From Collinsella sp. (GTDB lineage: Bacteria; Actinomycetota; Coriobacteriia; Coriobacteriales; Coriobacteriaceae): a DNA stretch of 64,000 bases. The stretch spans positions 1 through 64,000 of the forward strand of contig DXMY01000025.1 in the NCBI GenBank assembly GCA_019413925.1. The letters are read 5' to 3'. Each line of letters begins with the position of its first letter. Position 1 is the stretch's first letter. Shown here piece after piece: positions 58,094 through 64,000 of this stretch. Under the pieces are notes generated by a model, which saw only the letters and a program-made list of their open reading frames with translations, had not been told where the DNA came from and made no database searches. The position numbers were made by a program, and so were the translations under genes.

Positions 58094-59356
58094 ATGGCAG
58101 AGAAACTCATACCGTTGGAGGATGCGCAGTCGATTGTTTTGTCGCACGTTGCTCCGACGGATCTCATCGAGATTCCCGTGTGGCAGGCGGCTGGTTTTCC
58201 CTTGGCCGAGGACGCGGTGGCCGATATCGACATCTCGCCGTTTGCTAACAGCGCTATGGACGGATATGCCGTGCGCTCGGCGGATTTGGCGCAGGGATCT
58301 GGCGAGGCGCCGGTGACGCTCGACGTTATCGGACACGAGGCCGCGGGCCATGTGTTTGAGGGCACAATTGGCGCGGGCGAGACGGTCCGCATCATGACGG
58401 GCGCACCGGTACCCGAAGGTGCCGATGCCGTGGTGAAGTATGAGATCGTCGATGTGCTCGTCGGTGACGGCAACGAGGGTTCGCGTGTGAGGTTCTCGGC
58501 GCCTGCCAAGGTAGGGGAGAACGTTCGCTCTGCCGCCGAGGAGGCCCATGCCGGCGATGTTGTGATGCACGCCGGCGAGGTCGTGGCTCCGGCGGGCGCC
58601 GGCTTGTTGGCGAGCGCCGGGTATGCGAGCGTGAAGGTCCATGCCGCTCCGCGCGTGGGCATTATCTCGCTGGGCACGGAGCTGGTCGCGCCGAGCGAGC
58701 TGCCGGCACGCGGGCAGATTCGCGATTCCAATTCCTCGGCGTTAATGGCCGAGGTGCTCGATGCTGGGGCCGACCCAGTGTTCTACGGCATTGCGCCCGA
58801 CGACGAGCGGGCGATTGCCGAGCTGGTGCACCGCGCCGCGCAAGAGTGCGATTTTGTCATTACGAGCGGTGGCGCCTCGGCTGGCGACTATGACTACGTG
58901 ACGGCGCTGGTTCGGCGCGAGGGCGAGGTGCTGTTCGATCGCATTTCGTTGCGTCCCGGCAAAGCCATTACGTTTGGCCTGCTCGGCGGCAAGCCCTATC
59001 TGGGGCTTTCGGGCAACCCCGCGGCGGCATACGTGGGCTTTGAGATGCTCGCCCGCCCGGCGATTCGCAAGATGCGCGGCTTTGCCGAGGGTGCGCGTCC
59101 CGTGCAGCAGGCGGTTCTTACCCACGGCGTGAAGAAGCGACAGGACCGACGCTTCTATGATCGCGCCACGGTTGCGCGCGATACGCAGACGGGTGAGCTT
59201 ACGGTCACCGAGGCGCACAGCCAGAACTCGGCGCTGCTCGGAACCATGCAGCGTGCGAACTGCCTGTTGCGCATCAACGAGGGTCCGTGCGATCTTGAGC
59301 CGGGCGACGTCGTGGATGTCGTCCGTGTCGATCTGCCCGAGGGCGCCGTGCTGTAG
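58094..59356 (+). CDS. moeA: Molybdopterin molybdenumtransferase
   Basis: MoeA inserts molybdate into adenylylated molybdopterin to make molybdenum cofactor. The 420-residue protein shows D-I-S-P-F-A-N-S-A-M-D-G-Y-A (about 48-61), G-A-P-V-P-E-G-A-D-A-V-V (about 101-112), R-D-S-N-S (about 211-215), S-G-G-A-S-A-G-D-Y-D (about 259-268) and L-S-G-N-P-A-A. AAGAGG precedes ATG 58094; a GTG two codons earlier is less well placed. It leads a molybdenum block with moaB and modABC. Confidence 0.95.
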   Translation: MAEKLIPLEDAQSIVLSHVAPTDLIEIPVWQAAGFPLAEDAVADIDISPFANSAMDGYAVRSADLAQGSGEAPVTLDVIGHEAAGHVFEGTIGAGETVRIMTGAPVPEGADAVVKYEIVDVLVGDGNEGSRVRFSAPAKVGENVRSAAEEAHAGDVVMHAGEVVAPAGAGLLASAGYASVKVHAAPRVGIISLGTELVAPSELPARGQIRDSNSSALMAEVLDAGADPVFYGIAPDDERAIAELVHRAAQECDFVITSGGASAGDYDYVTALVRREGEVLFDRISLRPGKAITFGLLGGKPYLGLSGNPAAAYVGFEMLARPAIRKMRGFAEGARPVQQAVLTHGVKKRQDRRFYDRATVARDTQTGELTVTEAHSQNSALLGTMQRANCLLRINEGPCDLEPGDVVDVVRVDLPEGAVL

Positions 59357-59366
59357 GAGGAATGCT

Positions 59367-59846
59367 ATGGAGTTGAAGATTTCGATCGTGACGTGCTCGG
59401 ATACGCGCGATCTTGCCCAGGACGAAGCAGGCGCTGTGCTCGAGGAGCTCATCGCGGCGCAGGGCTGGATGGTTGCCTCGCATACGGTGGTGCATGACGA
59501 TGTTGACGAGATCGGTGCTGCCATTGTGGCTGCGGCCGACGATTGCCAGGCCAACGTGGTCATCACCTGCGGCGGCACGGGGCTTTCGATGCGCGACGTG
59601 ACGCCCGAGGCGACGCGTGCCGTCTGCGACCGCGATGTGCCGGGTATTGCCGAGGCGATCCGTGCATACTCTATGACCAAGACGCGCCGTGCCATGCTTT
59701 CGCGCGCCGTGTGCATGCAGCGTGGGGCTGCGCTTGTCATCAACTTTCCGGGATCCACGAAGGCGGCTCGCGAAAGCTGGGAGGCCGTGAGCGACCAGCT
59801 GGAGCACGCGGCCCACATGACGGCGGGCGGTGGACACGCTCGCTAA
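59367..59846 (+). CDS. moaB: Molybdopterin adenylyltransferase-family protein (MoaB/Mog)
   Basis: A 159-residue MoaB/Mog-type protein that adenylylates molybdopterin before MoeA acts. Visible motifs are I-V-T-C-S-D-T-R (about 7-14), T-C-G-G-T-G-L-S-M-R-D-V-T-P-E-A (about 68-83), and the C-terminal I-N-F-P-G-S-T-K-A. It starts ten bases after moeA, behind TAGGAGGA, so the two are translated from one message. Confidence 0.92.
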   Translation: MELKISIVTCSDTRDLAQDEAGAVLEELIAAQGWMVASHTVVHDDVDEIGAAIVAAADDCQANVVITCGGTGLSMRDVTPEATRAVCDRDVPGIAEAIRAYSMTKTRRAMLSRAVCMQRGAALVINFPGSTKAARESWEAVSDQLEHAAHMTAGGGHAR

Positions 59847-59859
59847 ACTGCTTGCCTGT

Positions 59860-59893
59860 AGCGGAGTGACCTTATGGGTCGCTCCGCTTTTTT
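59860..59893 (+). terminator. Terminator after moaB
   Basis: A 12-bp stem (59860-59871 with 59877-59888, one wobble) is followed by a T-tract. It separates moeA-moaB from modABC, which therefore needs its own promoter. Confidence 0.92.
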
Positions 59894-59929
59894 AAGCGGC
59901 GACAACGCGAGCGTCTTGCGGCTATCGGT

Positions 59930-59959
59930 ATAAGAAATTATCAAACGATAATTTCTTAT
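59930..59959. promoter_or_regulatory. Perfect 13-bp dyad: candidate molybdate-operon operator
   Basis: ATAAGAAATTATC (59930-59942) and its exact complement (59947-59959) are separated by AAAC. It lies about 24 bases upstream of a perfect TATAAT (59983-59988), covering the place where the -35 would be, which suits a repressor or activator of modABC. It is AT-rich and not GC-paired like the window's terminators. Confidence 0.55.
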
Positions 59960-59982
59960 CACAAGTATTATTCGCGCTAAAG

Positions 59983-59988
59983 TATAAT
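59983..59988 (+). promoter_or_regulatory. Consensus -10 of the modABC promoter
   Basis: A perfect TATAAT, 60 bases before the modA start. No good -35 is at 16-18 bases; the dyad upstream may substitute through a bound regulator. Confidence 0.5.
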
Positions 59989-60048
59989 TCAATTACAGGA
60001 TAAAGCCCGCGGCGGGGTGCCCGGGCGTAGCGCTCGAAAGGGTTGAAC

Positions 60049-60921
60049 ATGTTCGATATGGTTTCTCGCCGCGGATTCGTCTCGCTTTCTGCTGTCGCCG
60101 CTGCCGGCCTTGGCCTTGCTGGCTGCTCGGGCAACAAGACGTCTGAGCCGGCCGGCTCCGATGCGGGTTCTGCCAAGACTTCTTTCAAGAAGGCCGTCGG
60201 GCTGCAGGTGTTCGCCGCCAACTCGCTCGAGAAGGCTCTGCCCGAGGTTCAGAAGCTCTACACCGAGCAGACGGGTACCACCTTTGCCGACACGCAGTTT
60301 AAGGCGTCCGGCGACCTTGTCGAGCAGATGCGCGCCGGCGCCGCGGTTGACGTGCTCATCACGGCCTCCAAGGGCACTATGGACGACGCCGAGGCCGCCG
60401 AGCTCGTCGACGCCGACACGCGTGAGGACATGTTCGTCAACGACCTCGTGATTATTCGTGCCGAGGGCTCCGACACCAAGGTCGAGGCCATCGCCGACGT
60501 CGCGAACCTGGACGGCAAGATTGCCGTCGGCGACGCTAAGACCGTTCCCGCCGGCAAGTATGCCAACCAAGCGCTGGCTTCTGTTGGGCTCTACACCGGT
60601 ACCGAGGGCGACGACGGCGAGTATGCACCCGAGCTCGCCGACAAGGTGGCCCTGGCCGACAAGGTCGGCACCGCCGCAGCTTACGTCTCTACGGGCGACT
60701 GCGTGGCCGGCTTTGTCTACAGCTCCGACATCTTCCGCTACGACGGCATCGAGGAGGCCTTCGTGTGCCCCGAGGATTCGCACAAGCCCATCGTGTATCC
60801 GGGTGCCGTTGCCGAGAGCTCCGAGCACGCCGACGAGGCCAAGGCGTTCATCGACTTCTGTCTGACCAACAAGAAGGCGCAGAAGATTTGGGCTAAGTAC
60901 GGATTTGAGCTTTCCGCGTAG
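60049..60921 (+). CDS. modA: Molybdate-binding lipoprotein ModA
   Basis: ModA captures molybdate or tungstate for the ModBC importer. The 290-residue protein has a twin-arginine-like signal (S-R-R-G-F-V) and a lipobox ending at Cys26 (L-A-G-C), so it is a likely Tat-exported lipoprotein. The mature part shows A-A-N-S-L near residue 49, F-K-A-S-G-D-L near 85, and D-V-L-I-T-A-S-K near 103, the ligand-binding positions of the family. GAAAGGG precedes ATG 60049; a TTG two codons earlier is dismissed. Confidence 0.93.
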   Translation: MFDMVSRRGFVSLSAVAAAGLGLAGCSGNKTSEPAGSDAGSAKTSFKKAVGLQVFAANSLEKALPEVQKLYTEQTGTTFADTQFKASGDLVEQMRAGAAVDVLITASKGTMDDAEAAELVDADTREDMFVNDLVIIRAEGSDTKVEAIADVANLDGKIAVGDAKTVPAGKYANQALASVGLYTGTEGDDGEYAPELADKVALADKVGTAAAYVSTGDCVAGFVYSSDIFRYDGIEEAFVCPEDSHKPIVYPGAVAESSEHADEAKAFIDFCLTNKKAQKIWAKYGFELSA

Positions 60922-60989
60922 TGCGGCTTGGAGCGATAATCCCATCGTTTTGTCTTTTGCCCTGTCCTCGTCTTTCCTTGGAGCGTTTC

Positions 60990-62432
60990 GTGCGTAATAG
61001 ATTTCGCATTCTTGTCGCCTGTGCTTTGACGCTCGAGCTTTGCTGGGTGCCGGGATGGGCGTTTGCCGGTGGTACTGAGGGCGGGGCCCAGGTTGCCGTG
61101 ACCGCCAAGGGGCTTTCTTATGGGCTCGATGGTTTTGAACGGTTAGCCAAGGGGACCGCCCGTGTCATGGAGGGCCAGCCCGAGGGCTATCGGTTTCCCG
61201 TTGAAGGGGACACGGACCTCATAGTGGCGCCGGCTGCCGATCGCGTGGTGGTGTGGATATCGCCCAAGGCGGTCGAGACATATGGATGGGATCTGCAGAA
61301 CAACGAGAGCGTATCGGGTCTAAAGACCCTCGTCTGCGAGCTTGACGGCGCAAACTGCATGGGAGGCGCACGGCTGGAAGACATGGATCTTCCTTGGTAT
61401 GCCACGACGGAAGCGGCGTTTAATGTCGGTGGGTATACCTATGCCTTTGATGAGCGCGGTGCGAATGGGGACCGCTATGTGGTCATCGCATCAGCCTCGG
61501 GTGATGCCAAGGGCGGCGCGCGTTGGCTTGATAGCGCTCAAATCGTGGAAGCATCATCCGTTGTGATGCAAGATGAACAGGAGCCCTTGGCGTCCCTTGT
61601 CGCCTTTTTGACCGGCATCGACTATCGCCCGCTTTGGGTGTCTATCAAAACGAGTGGCCTTGCCCTGGTGATTGCCTTTGCGCTGGGCCTGCTTGCCGCA
61701 TGGAAGACTATGGGCACGACGAGCCGCGTGAAGGGCCTGCTCGACTCGGCCTTTACCATCCCCATGGTGCTGCCTCCCACGGTGTGCGGCTTTCTGCTCC
61801 TCATGCTGTTTGGCCGCTCGACCGGGGTTGGCCAGTGGCTTATCGCGCACGGCATCTCGATCGTCTTTACGTGGCCAGCGGCGGTGATATCTGCCGTGGT
61901 GGTGTCGTTTCCCCTGGTCTACCGTACGGCGCTCGGCGCCTTTGAGAGCCTGGACACGCAGATGCTCGACGCCGCGCGAACCCTGGGGTGGTCCGAGCGC
62001 CGTATCTTTGCCAAGCTTATGATGCCACTCGGCTGGCCCTCGATCGCCGCCGGTACGGTGCTCGCCTTTGCCCGTGCGATGGGTGAGTTCGGTTGCACCC
62101 TCTTCTTTGCGGGTAACTATGCCGGTATTACGCAGACCATTCCCATCGCTATCTACTTTGAGTGGATGGGCGGCTACACCTCGGTGGCCCTCTTTTGGGT
62201 TGTCGTCGTGATTGCGTTTAGTTTCCTGGTCATCCTGTTTATCAACATGTACACCGCGCATTCGCAAAAGTATCGCGAGCGGGGCCTTTCCCGTGCGGAG
62301 CGCAAGCGGGCCAAAGAACTCGCCGATACGGCCGATTCGCTCGACCCGGTGGGCGGCGATGCCCTGCGTATCGATCGCGAGGCGCTGGCCGAGCTCATGC
62401 GCGATGATGCCACTCTGCAGGGAGGTCGATAG
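60990..62432 (+). CDS. modB: Molybdate permease ModB with N-terminal extracytoplasmic domain
   Basis: The 480-residue product is about twice the usual ModB length. A signal-like hydrophobic segment (about 5-26) is followed by about 180 residues of an extracytoplasmic, beta-rich domain I cannot assign, with two cysteines near residues 115 and 122 that could pair. The ModB permease follows (about 210-430) with five or six membrane segments and the coupling motif A-A-R-T-L-G-W-S-E-R-R, then a charged cytoplasmic tail. GTG 60990 follows GGAG by eight bases; GTG 60921 inside the modA stop codon is the alternative. Confidence 0.88.
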   Translation: MRNRFRILVACALTLELCWVPGWAFAGGTEGGAQVAVTAKGLSYGLDGFERLAKGTARVMEGQPEGYRFPVEGDTDLIVAPAADRVVVWISPKAVETYGWDLQNNESVSGLKTLVCELDGANCMGGARLEDMDLPWYATTEAAFNVGGYTYAFDERGANGDRYVVIASASGDAKGGARWLDSAQIVEASSVVMQDEQEPLASLVAFLTGIDYRPLWVSIKTSGLALVIAFALGLLAAWKTMGTTSRVKGLLDSAFTIPMVLPPTVCGFLLLMLFGRSTGVGQWLIAHGISIVFTWPAAVISAVVVSFPLVYRTALGAFESLDTQMLDAARTLGWSERRIFAKLMMPLGWPSIAAGTVLAFARAMGEFGCTLFFAGNYAGITQTIPIAIYFEWMGGYTSVALFWVVVVIAFSFLVILFINMYTAHSQKYRERGLSRAERKRAKELADTADSLDPVGGDALRIDREALAELMRDDATLQGGR

Positions 62433-62435
62433 GCC

Positions 62436-63506
62436 ATGTCGATCGTTCTGGATATCAAAAAGCGCTATCCTGGGTTTACGCTCGATATGCAGCTTGAGGC
62501 TGGAGAGGAGCGCGTGGCGCTGCTGGGCGCCTCGGGGTGCGGCAAGAGCTGTACGCTACGCTGCATTGCCGGTGTGGAGACGCCCGACGAGGGCAAGATC
62601 GTCGTCAACGGCGTGACCTTTTTTGATTCGGCGGCGGGCATCAACCTATCGCCCCAGGAGCGTAAATGCGCCCTGCTGTTCCAAAACTATCAGCTGTTTC
62701 CCAATATGACGGTGGCCGATAACGTGTGCGCCGGCGTACAGGATGCGGGTGACGTCGCTGCACGCAAAAAGCTCGCCGAGCGCTATCTTGGCATTTTTGG
62801 TCTGGCCGATTTTGCCGACCGCTATCCCGCACGCCTCTCGGGTGGTCAGCAGCAGCGCGTGGCGCTTGCGCGCATGGTGGCGGCACACCCGGGCATTTTT
62901 ATGTTCGACGAGCCCATGAGCGCGCTCGATGCCTACCTTAAGAGCGCGCTCGAGCAGAACATGCTCGACCTGTTCGACGTGTGCAACCGCACCGTGCTCT
63001 ACGTGAGCCACGATATCGACGAAGCGTGTCGCCTGTGCCAGCGCATTTGCGTGATGCATAACGGGCATGTGGAGGAGATCGGCTCCGTCGAAGATGTGGT
63101 CCGCCGGCCGCAAACCTTGGCCGCGCTGCGCTTGACGGGCTGCAAGAACACAAGCCGGGCGTGCAAGATCGGCGACGAAGAAGTTGAGGCTCTCGACTGG
63201 GGCATGACCTTTAATGTGGGTCGCGAGGTTCCTGATGATGTGGCGTACCTGGGGATTCGCGCAAGTTACTTCCATGTTGACAACCGTGCCGAGCGTGGTC
63301 GTAACAGCTACGACTTACACGTGGCCCGGGTGAGCGATTCGCGCTTTGAGCGGCTGGTGCTGTTGGACGTGCCACGTGTCGATGCGCCCACGCGTCTGCA
63401 GTGGAAGGTCAACAAGGTGAGCGTGGCTTCCGACGAGCTGCCGCAGGCCGACGAGACCCTGCGCATGCACTTCGACGCCAAGAGAATCCATCTCGTCTGT
63501 CGATAA
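62436..63506 (+). CDS. modC: Molybdate ABC transporter ATPase ModC
   Basis: ModC energises molybdate import. The 356-residue protein has Walker A G-A-S-G-C-G-K-S (31-38), the Q-loop in L-L-F-Q-N-Y-Q-L-F-P, the signature L-S-G-G-Q-Q-Q-R with Walker B I-F-M-F-D-E-P (about residues 133-160), the switch His in V-S-H-D-I-D-E-A, and a C-terminal ~120-residue regulatory region in the place of the TOBE domain. It starts three bases after modB with AGGGAGG as ribosome site. Confidence 0.94.
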   Translation: MSIVLDIKKRYPGFTLDMQLEAGEERVALLGASGCGKSCTLRCIAGVETPDEGKIVVNGVTFFDSAAGINLSPQERKCALLFQNYQLFPNMTVADNVCAGVQDAGDVAARKKLAERYLGIFGLADFADRYPARLSGGQQQRVALARMVAAHPGIFMFDEPMSALDAYLKSALEQNMLDLFDVCNRTVLYVSHDIDEACRLCQRICVMHNGHVEEIGSVEDVVRRPQTLAALRLTGCKNTSRACKIGDEEVEALDWGMTFNVGREVPDDVAYLGIRASYFHVDNRAERGRNSYDLHVARVSDSRFERLVLLDVPRVDAPTRLQWKVNKVSVASDELPQADETLRMHFDAKRIHLVCR

Positions 63507-63509
63507 TGT

Positions 63510-63532
63510 GACAAAGGGACAGTCCCTTTGTC
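63510..63532. repeat. GACAAAGGGAC palindrome after modC
   Basis: Perfect 11-bp arms GACAAAGGGAC/GTCCCTTTGTC around one central base, starting three bases past the modC stop codon. Unlike its near-twin after xpt it has no T-tract, so termination is doubtful. Confidence 0.8.
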
Positions 63533-63632
63533 CCTTCTGCTGCGTCGCGTAGGGGTTGCGATACGCCGCCCGCTCGCGGCGCCGCCATGCGTATACTGGG
63601 AGGAAAAGATTGACCTATGAGAGGAGGGATCG

Positions 63633-64000
63633 ATGGCTGACGATTTCATCAAGCTCACGCAGATGACCGCTGCCTCTGGTTGAGCCGCTAAGTTGGCTCC
63701 TGGAGCCCTCGCCCAGGTCCTGGGCGACTTACCCAATGTGCATAACGACAACCTGCTCGTGGGGTTCGATACCTCCGACGATGCGAGCGTCTTTCGCGTT
63801 GGCGATAATCTGGGCCTCGTTCAGTCCATCGACTTCTTCCCGCCGATGGTCGACGACCCGTTTCTGTTTGGCCAGATCGCGGCGGCAAACTCGCTGTCGG
63901 ACATCTACGCCATGGGTGGGCGGCCGAGCCATGCCATGAACCTGCTGTGCATTCCCAGTTGCCTGGGCGTCGAGGTCGCAGGTGAGATTCTGGCGGGTGG
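63633..64000 (+). CDS. selD: Selenide, water dikinase (SelD), 5' part, with in-frame TGA selenocysteine codon
   Basis: SelD makes selenophosphate, the selenium donor for selenocysteine. Read with TGA 63681-63683 as Sec17, the visible 122 codons run M-A-D-D-F-I-K-L-T-Q-M-T-A-A-S-G-U-A-A-K-L and onward through D-A-S-V-F-R-V, V-Q-S-I-D-F-F-P-P-M-V-D-D-P-F, G-Q-I-A-A-A-N-S-L-S-D-I-Y-A-M-G-G and N-L-L-C-I-P, all SelD hallmarks. Many SelD proteins have Cys or Sec at this spot followed by the catalytic Lys three residues on (here Lys20). GAGAGGAGG precedes the ATG. The gene continues beyond the window. ORF callers that stop at TGA would miss or truncate it. Confidence 0.9.
63681..63727 (+). promoter_or_regulatory. 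UGA and bSECIS-like hairpin in selD
   Basis: After the TGA, a perfect 8-bp stem TCGCCCAG/CTGGGCGA (63709-63716 with 63720-63727) has a three-base loop GTC. The loop starts 33 bases after the TGA and its first base is G, within the spacing and loop rules I recall for bacterial SECIS elements bound by SelB. A weaker GGCT/AGCC stem lies closer (63695-63707). Confidence 0.65.

Noticed and set aside
63633..63740. selD as a pseudogene broken by a nonsense codon
   Set aside because: The TGA falls exactly at the family's Cys/Sec position, the frame stays SelD-like on both sides, and a bSECIS-like hairpin follows.

Overview
This window reads as chromosomal DNA of a GC-rich Gram-positive anaerobe. Gene order and protein character point to the Coriobacteriia (Actinomycetota), most likely Collinsella or a close relative; this placement is from memory and was not tested. 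No tRNA, CRISPR array, prophage or insertion sequence was recognised. Almost all genes are intact; selD runs off the right edge.

Layout. 1-15.6 kb is a compact division and cell-wall (dcw) cluster on the plus strand: mraZ, rsmH, an ftsL-like gene, ftsI, murF, mraY, murD, ftsW, murG, murC, murB, ftsQ, ftsZ. murE and ftsA are absent from it. 15.7-23.7 kb holds the usual post-ftsZ group (pgeF/ylmD, yggS/ylmE, sepF, yggT, divIVA), but split by a complete pstSCAB-phoU phosphate operon translationally coupled to pgeF. A 7-4-7 direct repeat resembling a PHO box lies upstream. yggT seems to start at ATC. 23.8-26.4 kb has minus-strand genes for a nitroreductase and a Pit/DUF47 phosphate transporter pair. 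26.6-30.5 kb holds a small conserved-looking protein, a BAX-inhibitor-like membrane protein, a PARG-like protein with an altered catalytic motif, an SGNH hydrolase and a pentapeptide-repeat protein. 30.6-33 kb is thiD and thiC, with a TPP riboswitch before thiC. 33.1-40.1 kb has a membrane-anchored unknown, yaaA, an M18 aminopeptidase, polA and a Cof-type phosphatase.

40.1-43.7 kb is arginine synthesis (argG, argH). Each gene is preceded by a small ORF with a good ribosome site and clustered arginine codons. The argG leader also carries a chain of overlapping hairpins ending in a T-tract terminator, which looks like ribosome-mediated attenuation. 44-52.7 kb holds ndk, rpiB, a cysteine desulfidase, a HAD phosphatase, ribosomal protein S1, RNase P RNA, an IMPACT-family protein, a C_GCAxxG_C_C protein and a MetY-like enzyme. 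52.8-57.9 kb holds an MFS exporter, xpt, an ArfB-like GGQ protein, a lipid kinase and a CLC channel or antiporter. 58.1 kb to the end is a molybdenum and selenium block: moeA, moaB, modA, modB (with an extra extracytoplasmic domain), modC and selD. selD has an in-frame TGA at codon 17 where the family has its catalytic Cys/Sec, followed by a bSECIS-like hairpin, so SelD is probably itself a selenoprotein.

Intergenic regions carry several families of long or perfect inverted repeats, mostly at gene 3' ends. One family of three shares its outer arm but differs inside while both arms stay complementary.
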